A stretch of 56,652 bases of DNA, taken from the NCBI GenBank assembly GCA_018701395.1, contig JABIWU010000095.1, forward strand, positions 1-56,652. The letters are read 5' to 3'. The stretch's first letter is position 1, and each line of letters begins with the position of its first letter. The stretch is from Phycisphaerae bacterium. GTDB lineage: Bacteria > Planctomycetota > Phycisphaerae > Phycisphaerales > SM1A02. The notes beneath the pieces are model-generated. The model had not been told where the DNA came from and made no database searches. It saw only the letters and a list, made by a program, of their open reading frames with translations. The translations under genes and the position numbers were made by a program. Positions 16,737 to 25,687 of the stretch are shown in pieces.

Positions 16737-18459
16737 CGCGGAAAATAGCACCCATTTTCTTGCCCATCAAGACACTTGCGCCAATTAAAGTAACCGCCAA
16801 CAGTGCCATTCCCCAAACACCCATCGCACTTGCAATATATGGACCATCTCCGAGTCTTTCAAAGAGAATATAAATCGCTTTTGTTATTGGATAGTGCGAC
16901 TCTCTTTGAGCCAGAATGAGGGAATCTGACACTTCTAGCATGGCAAAACTGAATGCTAATAGGCCCCCTGCGATGAGATTCGCCATAATCAGTGGAATAA
17001 TGATAGTTCGAACTGCCCGAACACGGCCAGCCCCTAAATTCATCGCTGCTTCTTCCAGTTCACCGCTGGTTTGCTCTAAACCAGCAACGACTGACCGTAC
17101 AACATACGGAAGACGGCGCACCCCATATGCAATGACAAGCAAGAGCATCGGATTTGGGTTTGCTCCCAAGACATCAATCATCCCTTCAAATGGATCGCCC
17201 TCACCAAATGGCCATCGTAATGTCATCGCAACGTAACCAAATGCCATGACCAAACCTGGCACCGCCAAGGGTAACATTGATAAAGCATCAAGTAAAGAAC
17301 GGCCTTTGATTTTCGTGCGAACGATTATGTAACCAATCAAAATTCCGATAAACAAATCTAATACAACAGCAAGTGAAGAGTACAACAAACTATTTCGAAT
17401 TGACCCAACTGCAAGTTGATGGCTTAACGCACCATCGAAATGTTCCAGCGTCCAACTTTGTGGAACAACAGATTTGTACCATGAGCCCTCAACTGCGAGC
17501 GATGTAAATAGCACAGATATGTGTGGCAAAACTGCAAGGCCAATAACTGTTGTAAATGCAACCATTGCAAGCCAGCCCTTTAGTGGTGATAGTTTTTGCA
17601 ACGTAGATTGCACGGATGCTTTGGAATACATCGCATACGCTTTACCGCCGAATACCATTTTCCCAAGAAGATAAAACATAATTGCAGCAAACAACATTAC
17701 AGCTGTTAAGGCGTACGGTTCCTGTGATGTGTTCATCTCCTTGATGCCGTTAAAAATTTGCACTGGAGTAACCGTTTGGTAATCAAACATGAGCGGTGTT
17801 CCCAGTTCAGTAAACGACCAAATGAACACAATTGTTGCGCCAGCGAAAAGTCCTGGGCGGATAAGTGGAAGTACAATTTGTTTAAATCGTTGCCACTGCG
17901 AAGCGCCCATGTTTTCGGCTGCTTCTTCTAAAGCGGGGTCGAGATTTGCAAGTGCAGCGGTAGCGTTCAGATATAGAATTGGATACAGGTGCAACGCTTC
18001 GATAAATACAATCGCCCAAAATCCACCGTTACCAATAAAATCATACCCTTCTGAAAAAACGCCCATATCAACGAGAAATGTATTGATTGCACCATATTTT
18101 CCAAGAAGGTGGTGCAATCCGATCGCCCCAACAAACGGAGGTAAGATCAGCGGAACAAGTACTAATGCTGAAAAAACGCCTTTGAATGGGAATGTGTAAC
18201 GAGCTGCTAATGTTGCAAGGGGAAGGGCGATTATCAAACAAGCGAGCGTTGTGCCAATTGCAATTCCAATTGCATTAAGGAATCCGTCAAGCAAGACTGG
18301 GTCCTTGAAAACCATAAGGATATGATGAATGGTAAAACCACCGTCGCGACTTTCGAAACCACCTTGCACTGTAAGCCATATTGGATAAAGAAGAAATGCT
18401 GCGAAGAACGCAAACAGACCAATCATAATAATTTGAGGGGTAAAATTCCTCCTTCGCAT
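16732..18459 (-). CDS. Two-module ABC transporter permease (iron(III)/thiamine-type)
   Basis: This 575-aa permease contains two fused MetI-type modules with about twelve membrane segments. Each half has its EAA coupling loop: EEAAENMGASQWQRFKQIV in the first and LEEAAMNLGAGRVRAVRTI in the second. This architecture is typical of FbpB/ThiP-like permeases importing ferric iron or thiamine. No substrate-binding protein or ATPase gene adjoins it, so the substrate is uncertain. The ATG at 18459 is exactly 6 nt after a TACACT hexamer; a GTG at 18465 is the alternative. An AGGAGG-like string lies inside the first codons and does not serve a nearby start. Confidence 0.85.
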   Translation of the reverse strand: MRRRNFTPQIIMIGLFAFFAAFLLYPIWLTVQGGFESRDGGFTIHHILMVFKDPVLLDGFLNAIGIAIGTTLACLIIALPLATLAARYTFPFKGVFSALVLVPLILPPFVGAIGLHHLLGKYGAINTFLVDMGVFSEGYDFIGNGGFWAIVFIEALHLYPILYLNATAALANLDPALEEAAENMGASQWQRFKQIVLPLIRPGLFAGATIVFIWSFTELGTPLMFDYQTVTPVQIFNGIKEMNTSQEPYALTAVMLFAAIMFYLLGKMVFGGKAYAMYSKASVQSTLQKLSPLKGWLAMVAFTTVIGLAVLPHISVLFTSLAVEGSWYKSVVPQSWTLEHFDGALSHQLAVGSIRNSLLYSSLAVVLDLFIGILIGYIIVRTKIKGRSLLDALSMLPLAVPGLVMAFGYVAMTLRWPFGEGDPFEGMIDVLGANPNPMLLLVIAYGVRRLPYVVRSVVAGLEQTSGELEEAAMNLGAGRVRAVRTIIIPLIMANLIAGGLLAFSFAMLEVSDSLILAQRESHYPITKAIYILFERLGDGPYIASAMGVWGMALLAVTLIGASVLMGKKMGAIFRV

Positions 18460-18528
18460 CCACACAGTGTACCTACGTGGACTACCTCTGTGACTGTTGA
18501 CCAGTCCTGTTTTAGAGCTACTCCAAAA

Positions 18529-20079
18529 CTACCAGTAGGAGATAAGTTGAATTAAATCGTTTACATTTACCGAGCCGTCGCCATTTAAATCTTCGGGGCA
18601 ACCATTGCATGGGCCCCAGACAACAATAAGTGCCAGAATATCGTTCACATCAACAATACCATCACCATTAACATCGCCTGGTACCGCAGTTTGTTCTGGG
18701 AATAACCATCCAACGCTAAATACGCGTGCTCCGCCAACTGAATCTACACGTCGTACTTCCAACACATATTCGCCAATAGCCAAATCTTTTATAAATAGAT
18801 GCTCGACATTATCAACAGCGCTTTCACTAATCACGTTCCCGCTTCCAAAGATGCCAACGCCCGAGTCGCCTGCCAAACTAATCAATTTACCGCCTACTTG
18901 TTTCCATAACAGCAAATCTAAATTGGCAAGGGAATAACTTCCAAAACCACTGTTCGCTATTTGGTGCCAAGTCATTGCAATTGAAACTTCACTCGCTACC
19001 GAAGGGACATCAAATTTTATATATCGGCTTTGACTATTTGAAAGTGTCCATGTTTCCCAACCAGCGCTTGGAGCGATTGAAAGGCCAGAAGGCGATGTAC
19101 TTGATGTGTGTTGACCGCCGGTTAACACTCTGTGCGATCGATCTATCGACGCTGTTCCAACACCGTACACTGCATCAATTGGTTGAGAAGTTCTTCCGCG
19201 ACTTGCGCCACTTGTTGGTGTATTGTTTGACCAACCAGCAAGGTGTTGACCGCCTGTCAATAAACATGCTTTTGTTGTCTCGGTCAAACTTGCAAAAAAG
19301 TTCCCTGAGGTATTCGGATGTGTTTTGCGTGTTTCAATAAGCAATGCAGTAATCGCTGAAACGACTCCTGTTGCATTACTTGTTGTACCTTGCGAAGCGA
19401 CAATGAGTGGAATTTGCCTACCTGGCAAATCATATCCCGTTGGTACAACGTCCGAGACGTGTGAGCCATTTTGCAACCCAACACTTATACAATTAAAACC
19501 AAAGGACAATAATGGGCCATGTGCCCCTGAGTTTGCAACACCATTTAGCATCATGACATTATGTTGGTCTATTGACCAATCCGCTCTTCGTAATGCTTGC
19601 GTATCGGTTGCAACAGAACCAAATGTTGCTATCCAACTGTTATTAATAAGTTCCGTATCACCAGGGGGGGCAGAAGGATTACTACTTGTACCAACGTGTA
19701 AAAATTCGTTCGTTGCCCATCCCTCTGCTGAATACACATAAATCAAATTGATGCCTTGTGCAATACCTGAGACGCCAGTTCCATACAACCGTTTTCCGAC
19801 TTGCGTTGCGTGATTCGAAATGACGGAAGCTCCACTTTGTAAAATAAATGTTTTTCCAAGTAAGTCTGGATCCGTTTCATCGGGAGCATACCCACCAGAA
19901 GAAGCCGTTGCTTCTACTTGCGCTACTTCGATTCCAGCTCCGGTAGGAACATTTCCTATTCCAATACGGGCAATTAAATCGTCGTAACCATGTTCAGACG
20001 GAACATCGGCGTTGGCAATTGCACAAACACATAGTGATGCAAAAATTGAATTACAAATTTGTAAACGCATGTATAGCAT
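18529..20079 (-). CDS. Secreted subtilisin-like (S8) protein with dockerin-type C-terminus
   Basis: A signal peptide (about residues 4-23) is followed by an S8-like fold: SNHATQVGKRLYG supplies a His (H90), INNSW the oxyanion Asn region, and GTTSNATG the Ser (S234). The strand that normally holds the catalytic Asp reads EVAQVEA, so Asp is apparently replaced by Glu56. The last 60 residues have two calcium-loop repeats (DVNGDGIVDVNDI and DLNGDGSVNVNDL) in the dockerin style used by Phycisphaerae as a sorting or anchoring tail. The ATG at 20079 has GAGAG-type purines upstream; 20070 is an alternative, and the longer frame to 20121 is not needed. Substrate and activity are unknown. Confidence 0.75.
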   Translation of the reverse strand: MLYMRLQICNSIFASLCVCAIANADVPSEHGYDDLIARIGIGNVPTGAGIEVAQVEATASSGGYAPDETDPDLLGKTFILQSGASVISNHATQVGKRLYGTGVSGIAQGINLIYVYSAEGWATNEFLHVGTSSNPSAPPGDTELINNSWIATFGSVATDTQALRRADWSIDQHNVMMLNGVANSGAHGPLLSFGFNCISVGLQNGSHVSDVVPTGYDLPGRQIPLIVASQGTTSNATGVVSAITALLIETRKTHPNTSGNFFASLTETTKACLLTGGQHLAGWSNNTPTSGASRGRTSQPIDAVYGVGTASIDRSHRVLTGGQHTSSTSPSGLSIAPSAGWETWTLSNSQSRYIKFDVPSVASEVSIAMTWHQIANSGFGSYSLANLDLLLWKQVGGKLISLAGDSGVGIFGSGNVISESAVDNVEHLFIKDLAIGEYVLEVRRVDSVGGARVFSVGWLFPEQTAVPGDVNGDGIVDVNDILALIVVWGPCNGCPEDLNGDGSVNVNDLIQLISYW

Positions 20080-20163
20080 TCTTCTCTCTGACAAGAGTAG
20101 CAATAATCGAACTCTTTTCAACGTCCAATATGGAAATATACATAAGTAGACGGAATAACCGGA

Positions 20164-20799
20164 CTATTGTGCATTTTTTCGCATTTCAACGGATGCTAGC
20201 AAATCGCGTTCACGCGCAACATCGCGACTAATCGGCGCCCAAAACGAGCTAACAACCTGTTCCCAGGGTTCTTCTGTGGGCAACACCGTTGTTCTTGTTT
20301 CTTGCCGAAGCGACCAGGTGTTTCTGCGAATTCCCTGCGTGTAGTTGCGGTCGACATACACCCAAACGCGCAACTCCATCGGTCCTTCGTAGGTTGTTAA
20401 ATCTAAACCGGTTGAAGATAAATAATCTGGTCCAACAAGTTCTTCGCTGCCGTCTTCATGCACAACCACTTCACGCAATACGGGAACAAATTCAAAGCGA
20501 GCAGTTCTTCTTTGTTGCGCGAGTGTATTTTCAAGACCTTGCCTTGCTGTAGAGGGCCTTGGTTTCCACGGTTCTAAAAAACTTCCTGCAACTGCAGGGT
20601 TTGTAGTAATTATCCCGCCGCGGCGATCAAGCAACACGGGCGTCATTCCGTCAGCGTTTGCCACTGCAACTGCTGTATCAAACACCTCTGCGTAATCTCT
20701 TGAATCAAGCAAGACAACATCTGGTCCAACAACACTCGTTGAACATCCTACCTGTAACGAGATAGCCATGAACAAGGCGGTAACTAAATGGAACTTCAA
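20164..20799 (-). CDS. Uncharacterised lipoprotein
   Basis: This 211-aa protein has an N-terminal signal ending in a lipobox (SLQVGC), so it is probably lipid-anchored. The mature part alternates strand and helix and contains VYVDRNYTQGIRRN and a C-terminal Arg/Glu-rich helix. I do not recognise a family, though it recalls small planctomycete outer-membrane lipoproteins. The start is decided by a strong GGAGGTG (20812-20806) 6 nt before a TTG at 20799; a GTG at 20808 lies within the ribosome-binding site itself and is unlikely. A hairpin terminator separates it from the small ORF upstream. Confidence 0.7.
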   Translation of the reverse strand: MKFHLVTALFMAISLQVGCSTSVVGPDVVLLDSRDYAEVFDTAVAVANADGMTPVLLDRRGGIITTNPAVAGSFLEPWKPRPSTARQGLENTLAQQRRTARFEFVPVLREVVVHEDGSEELVGPDYLSSTGLDLTTYEGPMELRVWVYVDRNYTQGIRRNTWSLRQETRTTVLPTEEPWEQVVSSFWAPISRDVARERDLLASVEMRKNAQ

Positions 20800-20823
20800 A
20801 ATCTTCACCTCCGCATTCTACAC

Positions 20824-20858
20824 AAAAAAACACCCCAACTTTTGGAAGGGGGTTTTTT
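20824..20858. terminator. Bidirectional hairpin terminator
   Basis: A-run, CCCC, a short loop containing CCAA/TTGG, GGGG and a T-run: the element has U-runs on both strands. On the minus strand it follows the small ORF at 20867. Confidence 0.6.
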
Positions 20859-20866
20859 ACTTAGCG

Positions 20867-21112
20867 TCAAATAGAATTAGTTTGACCATTCGATGACGCA
20901 ATAGCTTCGAACATCTGATAATGGCGAGTATTTCCAGGCTCCCGTTCCATGCAAATCCCAATATCTAACAACTGAAGGGCAACATTGATCCGGACTATTG
21001 GAATGCAAATTATCAAAAGAAAACGTAGAACTATATAGCTAAAGCTAGCAAGTCCCGTCGTTATAAAGCCCAAAACAAAGATTGGGTTTCGGTCATCTAA
21101 ATAAAGGTACAA
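20867..21112 (-). CDS. Possible small membrane protein
   Basis: This 81-aa frame starts at a TTG (21112) with AGGA 6 nt upstream. It has two hydrophobic stretches (IFVLGFITTGLASFSYIVL and LLIICIPIVRINVAL) and ends just before a hairpin terminator on its own strand. Against it, the start is only 10 nt from the divergent pyrB start, leaving no room for separate promoters unless they lie inside each other's gene. I do not recognise it; it may be a chance frame. Confidence 0.35.
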   Translation of the reverse strand: MYLYLDDRNPIFVLGFITTGLASFSYIVLRFLLIICIPIVRINVALQLLDIGICMEREPGNTRHYQMFEAIASSNGQTNSI

Positions 21113-21113
21113 T
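21108..21113 (+). promoter_or_regulatory. Candidate -10 element of pyrB
   Basis: TACAAT, with 9 nt to the pyrB ATG at 21123. A TTGGGT lies 20 nt further upstream (21082-21087). The leader would be about 3 nt. Confidence 0.45.
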
Positions 21114-21122
21114 GCTCATCCT

Positions 21123-22022
21123 ATGGCGTGGAATGGGCGACATTTTTTAAGCTTGGCTGATTTGAATTGCGAGGACATGATTAAACTCATGAAACGCGCA
21201 ACACATTTTTTAGATGCGGGTGATCGGTATGAACCCGACTCGCCTCTAGCTGGAAAAATTATCGCAAACCTCTTTATGGAAAATTCAACGCGAACACGAT
21301 GTAGTTTTGCGATTGCAACAAAACGCCTCGGCGGAGATTCCATCGATTTGCTCGGCTCAACTTCAAGCGCATCCAAGGGTGAAACTCTTGTGGATACTGC
21401 ATTGAATCTTGAGGCAATGGGAGTCGCAGGAATTGTAGTGAGATGTTCAGAAGAATCCGGACCACAAGAAATTGCAGAACAAGTTGGCGTACCTGTTATT
21501 AATGCCGGCTCTGGTGCTAGTGCACATCCAACACAAGCAATGCTAGATGCTGTCACGTTGACTCGTTACTTCGGAAAAGACGACCTTTCGGGAGAACACA
21601 TCGCAATCGTTGGTGACATTAAACATAGCAGGGTTGCAATGTCTAACATCGAAGGCCTTGCGAAACTTGGCGCAAAAGTGACCGTTGTTGGGCCAGAAGA
21701 ATTAATGCCTGACAACATAACTTGTGAATCGTCATCTGATTTCGACTCTGTTCTTTCTGAAGTGTCTGCAACGATGATGTTGCGAGTACAGTTTGAGAGA
21801 GACGCAAAAGTCGGCGAAGACTATCGTGACAGGTTTGGTCTTACGCAAGAGCGTGCACAAAAGTTCTCCGGTGCAATATTACACCCTGGACCTATAAATC
21901 GCGGATTAGAAATTGATGAAAGCGTTGCCGACATTTGCAGTTCGCCACACAATTTAATACTTTCTCAAGTCACAAATGGAGTTGCCACGCGTATGGCAAT
22001 TCTTGAACATTTAATTGGATAA
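21123..22022 (+). CDS. pyrB: Aspartate carbamoyltransferase catalytic chain
   Basis: This enzyme joins carbamoyl phosphate and aspartate in pyrimidine synthesis. The carbamoyl-phosphate motif is ENSTRTRCSF (S55-T-R-T-R59), HPTQAMLDA lies near residue 135, and HPGPINRGLEI is the C-terminal signature. At 299 aa it has normal catalytic-chain length. No pyrI or dihydroorotase gene adjoins it. It has no Shine-Dalgarno but has TACAAT 9 nt before the ATG. tnaA follows 12 nt downstream on the same strand. Confidence 0.93.
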   Translation: MAWNGRHFLSLADLNCEDMIKLMKRATHFLDAGDRYEPDSPLAGKIIANLFMENSTRTRCSFAIATKRLGGDSIDLLGSTSSASKGETLVDTALNLEAMGVAGIVVRCSEESGPQEIAEQVGVPVINAGSGASAHPTQAMLDAVTLTRYFGKDDLSGEHIAIVGDIKHSRVAMSNIEGLAKLGAKVTVVGPEELMPDNITCESSSDFDSVLSEVSATMMLRVQFERDAKVGEDYRDRFGLTQERAQKFSGAILHPGPINRGLEIDESVADICSSPHNLILSQVTNGVATRMAILEHLIG

Positions 22023-22034
22023 ATAATAAATCAC

Positions 22035-23408
22035 ATGGAATTCAAAACTATTATTGAACCCTTTCGTATTCGTCAGGTGCAAGCAATTCGCTCTACAACT
22101 CGTGATGAACGAGTAAGCGCATTAGAAACTGCTGGCAACAATGTATTTTTATTACGAGCTGAAGATGTTTTGATTGACTTGCTTACTGATTCGGGTACCG
22201 GCGCAATGTCGAATGAACAGTGGGCTGGGATGATGCGAAGTGACGAAAGTTACGCCGGAGCAGATTCGTATTACCGTTTTGAAAAAACAGTAAAAGATAT
22301 TACTGGATTTAAACATATTATTCCAACACACCAGGGACGTGCAGCGGAACGTATTTTGTTTGGTGCGGCGGTGGAAGAAGGACAAGTTGTTCCAAATAAC
22401 ACGCACTTTGATACAACGCGGGCAAACATTGAAGTCAGGGGTGCAACCGCAGTTGACATCCCAAACAAAGATGCGTCTGACACGCAAACCCTTTTGCCAT
22501 TCAAAGGCAATATGGATATTGATGAACTAAAATCAATCCTTGATCAGTGGCCTGACAAAGTGCCGATGGTCATGATGACCATTACAAACAACTCGAACGG
22601 AGGGCAACCAGTAAGCTTAGACAACATTCGCGCTGCAAGCGCTCTTTGTAAAGAGCGCGATGTACCGTTTTTTATTGACGCTTGTCGATTTGCTGAAAAC
22701 TCTTGGTTCATAAAATTAAGAGAAGAGGGAAACGAAAACCGCACACCAATTGACATCGCACGAGAAATTTTCTCGCTTGCTGATGGTGCAACCATGAGTG
22801 CTAAAAAAGACGGCATGGCGAACATGGGTGGTTTTCTTGCACTTAACGATGATTCGCTTGCTGAAAAATGTAGGGCGATGTTGATTCTGACTGAGGGGTT
22901 CCCAACATACGGTGGACTGGCTGGCTACGACTTGGAATCCGTTGCCGTTGGACTGTACGAAGCGTTGCGTGAAGATTATTTGGCGTACCGCGTGCGGACA
23001 GTTGCGTATGTTGGAGAACGACTTACTAAATTGGGAATTCCAATTTTACAACCGCCAGGTGGACATGCGATCTACCTTGATGCGAAAGCTTGGATGTCGC
23101 ACATTCCACAAGAACAATACCCTGGATGGTCGCTTGCAAATGTTTTATACAAAGAGGGTGGAATTCGCGCCAGCGAAATTGGAAGTGTCATGTTCGGTCA
23201 ACAGCCAGATGGCACCGAAAAATTCAGTGACAAAGAGCTAGTCCGCCTCGCGTTCCCGCGCAGAGTGTATACACAAAGTCATATTGATTACGTCGTTGAG
23301 GTTTTGGAATATATCAACACAATCAAGGATGACATTAAAGGCGTTCGAATAACAAAACAACCAAGCGCCCTTCGGCACTTTACTGCCAAGTTCGAAACAA
23401 TTAAATAA
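22035..23408 (+). CDS. tnaA: Tryptophanase
   Basis: This is a PLP-dependent beta-eliminating lyase of the tryptophanase/tyrosine phenol-lyase family. The PLP lysine is K258 in MSAKKDGMANMGG. LIDLLTDSGTGAMS, THQGRAAE and EGFPTYGGLAGYD are further family motifs. The C-terminal ALRHFTAKF carries His where tyrosine phenol-lyases have Phe, which favours tryptophanase, so the likely reaction is tryptophan to indole, pyruvate and ammonia. At 457 aa it is full length. No tnaC-like leader or permease is adjacent; it follows pyrB by 12 nt and may be read through from it. Its end faces nuoG. Confidence 0.85.
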   Translation: MEFKTIIEPFRIRQVQAIRSTTRDERVSALETAGNNVFLLRAEDVLIDLLTDSGTGAMSNEQWAGMMRSDESYAGADSYYRFEKTVKDITGFKHIIPTHQGRAAERILFGAAVEEGQVVPNNTHFDTTRANIEVRGATAVDIPNKDASDTQTLLPFKGNMDIDELKSILDQWPDKVPMVMMTITNNSNGGQPVSLDNIRAASALCKERDVPFFIDACRFAENSWFIKLREEGNENRTPIDIAREIFSLADGATMSAKKDGMANMGGFLALNDDSLAEKCRAMLILTEGFPTYGGLAGYDLESVAVGLYEALREDYLAYRVRTVAYVGERLTKLGIPILQPPGGHAIYLDAKAWMSHIPQEQYPGWSLANVLYKEGGIRASEIGSVMFGQQPDGTEKFSDKELVRLAFPRRVYTQSHIDYVVEVLEYINTIKDDIKGVRITKQPSALRHFTAKFETIK

Positions 23409-23428
23409 TTGAACTTCTTGCTAGTTTT

Positions 23429-24988
23429 CTATACTTCGGACAGGGGCATGTCGGTCACGACACGATTTGTGTTTTTTGGCAACTCGACTTCTAGCATGCC
23501 AGCTATACCAGCATCAGCCATTCTTCGACGAACAGTCGCTGGGTTAAACGTTGTTGATAAACAATCATCGACAAGCGCTTGCAGGTTCATTGCGTATTGA
23601 CCTTCTGGAAGAGATTCGCCAATTGGTTGAATTGCCTGTTCAAACAATTGAAGTTTGTTCTGGAAGTTTTCAAACGTTCCTGACTTTTCTGCCCAAGTTG
23701 CCGCTGGCAAAAACACATCGGCTCGCTCGATTAAGGCATTAGCCAACGTATCAATAAGAATTAGCGTTTGATTTTCTGTAATTTCTGGTGTATCCCATGC
23801 TTCTGGATAATTCCCAGTAATAACAACCGTGTCTGCATTGCCAACCTGTTTTTTCCATGCGTCATAGTCCAGAGCATCTCCAAGTGCACGTTGAACACCG
23901 CGTGCGTTTGGTGCTTTTTCGCTTCGCATAGTAAAGCCGCTTTTGAACGTTTTATCTTCACCGACAATTGGCACTGGCCCAATGCCAATGATTGCGTTGC
24001 TGTCAAGCCCTCTAACTAAATTGCCAAGTAACCAAGCGTCTTCGCAACTTAACATCGGACTTACTAAAAGTGCAACACTTTTGGCTTGTTGCAACATGTC
24101 TGCTGCGACTATCTCTGCATCGTCGTTTATCTCTGTTATACGACTTTCGTCGTGTACAAATTTCCAACCATAACGTACTTCGTCAGTGATCCAATATTGA
24201 TTTATTTCGAGGTTTGTTCTTGGTTTAACACGATATATTGCGTTGTCATTCTGTTCGATAATGATGTTGTCGCCACTGCTTGTCAGTGGATCTATCGATG
24301 GAGTTGTTTTCAAAAACCAAACTCGTTGCTGAAACATGAAATCCTTATCAAGCATCGCGCCAACAGGGCAAATGTCAATCACGTTTCCGCTTAGTTCGTT
24401 GTTAATTCCGATTCCTGGGAATACGTCAATGTATTCTTTTGCGCCACGGCCATCAATAAATAATTCTGATGTTCCTGAAATTTCATCAGCAAACCGAACG
24501 CAACGTGTGCACATTATGCAACGGTCGCCGTACAGCATGATCTTGTCGCCAATGTCTTTTTTACTTTGTGTAATTTTTTCTGTATCGCAACGTCTTTTTC
24601 CACGCCCATATTCATACGCATAATCTTGAAGATCGCACTCGCCAGCCTGATCGCAAGTTGGACAGTCAATTGGATGATGATTGAGTAACATTTCCATCAC
24701 GGCTTTTTGATTGGCTGTTGCTTTTGGCGAAGTTGTATAAACAACGTTACCATCGCCTGCTGGCGTTTGGCAAGTCGGAAGCAGTTTTGGAATAGGTTCA
24801 AGTTTGTTGTCGTTGCGTGGGTTAGGCGCCCAAACTTCAGCAAGGCAAATACGGCAATTTGCAACGACGCTCAATGATGGGTGATAACAATAGTGTGGAA
24901 TTTTGATTCCGTTATCGTGTGCAACATCGAGAATCAACTGACCTGGTTCAAAATCTAACTTTTTTCCATCAATCGTAATCGTAGGCAT
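23429..24988 (-). CDS. nuoG: NADH-quinone oxidoreductase subunit G (short form)
   Basis: NuoG is the iron-sulfur-rich subunit of the complex I NADH module. The N-terminal [2Fe-2S] domain has CYHPSLSVVANCRIC, the His-ligated cluster has HHPIDCPTCDQAGECDLQ, and the 4Fe-4S pair has CIMCTRCV and DICPVGAM. The molybdopterin-like C-terminal region is short, giving 519 aa against the 700-900 aa common elsewhere. The gene lies about 8.7 kb from nuoDEF on the same strand. TACAAT (25003-24998) is 9 nt before the ATG, and no Shine-Dalgarno is visible. Confidence 0.93.
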   Translation of the reverse strand: MPTITIDGKKLDFEPGQLILDVAHDNGIKIPHYCYHPSLSVVANCRICLAEVWAPNPRNDNKLEPIPKLLPTCQTPAGDGNVVYTTSPKATANQKAVMEMLLNHHPIDCPTCDQAGECDLQDYAYEYGRGKRRCDTEKITQSKKDIGDKIMLYGDRCIMCTRCVRFADEISGTSELFIDGRGAKEYIDVFPGIGINNELSGNVIDICPVGAMLDKDFMFQQRVWFLKTTPSIDPLTSSGDNIIIEQNDNAIYRVKPRTNLEINQYWITDEVRYGWKFVHDESRITEINDDAEIVAADMLQQAKSVALLVSPMLSCEDAWLLGNLVRGLDSNAIIGIGPVPIVGEDKTFKSGFTMRSEKAPNARGVQRALGDALDYDAWKKQVGNADTVVITGNYPEAWDTPEITENQTLILIDTLANALIERADVFLPAATWAEKSGTFENFQNKLQLFEQAIQPIGESLPEGQYAMNLQALVDDCLSTTFNPATVRRRMADAGIAGMLEVELPKNTNRVVTDMPLSEV

Positions 24989-24997
24989 AAGACGCGT

Positions 24998-25003
24998 ATT
25001 GTA
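24998..25003 (-). promoter_or_regulatory. Candidate -10 element of nuoG
   Basis: TACAAT on the minus strand, 9 nt before the nuoG ATG. The degenerate palindrome copy at 25013-25040 occupies the position of the -35 region. Confidence 0.4.
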
Positions 25004-25012
25004 CCAAACCTA

Positions 25013-25040
25013 AGGGTCCGACCATAGTGGGGTCTAACCA
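25013..25040. repeat. Degenerate GGGTCTGACCCC-type palindrome
   Basis: GGGTCCGACC followed by GGGGTCTAACC resembles a decayed copy of the 34-bp palindrome at 9423. As there, it lies upstream of a gene start, here nuoG. Confidence 0.5.
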
Positions 25041-25042
25041 CA

Positions 25043-25675
25043 TTAACGTTGCGGGAGTAGAGTCTTGCAAGTTAGAATCAGTGAGCCCTCTTCATATTCT
25101 ATGGAGATAATTTCTACTTCTCGGTCATCCATAAGCGGGACGAATGGTTCAATGCCCGTCGCCTTGAGTTGCATTTCTTCGGCAATACTCTTGAATAGTA
25201 CTACCGGAATTGGTACTTTCCCAATTCGAATAGCAACGGGTTCAACCTCTACGCTGCCCTTTTCAACTGTAATCCAAAGTTGAATCGCAATCGGTCGCAC
25301 ATCTGCGCCATCTATTTCGACCATCGCAGCAAACCAAATTCCATCTTGGGCCACATGGACTTGGGGGTTGTTAATCTCTGGGGGAAGTTCCATTTCTTGA
25401 TCGTGTGTTAGCCACCCTTCAAGGCGACCCGATAGCCAAGCATTCATTGCTTCATCCGAAATCCGCAATCGCCACGTATCAGTTTCGGGTCTTATTTTAT
25501 GAAATTCTTCATTCAGTCGATATTCCGCTCGGTCTGCAAGTGTTTTAATCTTGTCAAGCGAATAATTTGGCGGGACGTACCAACCTTGTGGTTGCATACT
25601 TAACCAGGCGAGAATAGCGAGCATTCCCACAAGGAAGAGTGTTCCGCTAGCTAAAATGATGAGTAGTTTTTTCAC
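25043..25675 (-). CDS. Membrane-anchored protein of unknown function
   Basis: This 210-aa protein starts at a GTG and has one N-terminal membrane anchor (LLIILASGTLFLVGMLAIL); the rest should face the periplasm. A helical part containing DEAMNAWLSGRLEGWL is followed by beta-rich sequence. The layout recalls YpmS-like single-anchor proteins, but I cannot assign it firmly. It begins 12 nt after the MFS transporter stop and is probably translated from the same mRNA. Confidence 0.65.
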   Translation of the reverse strand: MKKLLIILASGTLFLVGMLAILAWLSMQPQGWYVPPNYSLDKIKTLADRAEYRLNEEFHKIRPETDTWRLRISDEAMNAWLSGRLEGWLTHDQEMELPPEINNPQVHVAQDGIWFAAMVEIDGADVRPIAIQLWITVEKGSVEVEPVAIRIGKVPIPVVLFKSIAEEMQLKATGIEPFVPLMDDREVEIISIEYEEGSLILTCKTLLPQR

Positions 25676-25687
25676 GACTTAAGAATC

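Noticed and set aside
18492-18506. GACTG-TTGAC-CAGTC dyad upstream of the permease, considered as a metal-regulator site
   Set aside because: The five-base arms do not match a Fur box or any operator I know, and a short dyad of this kind is expected by chance.
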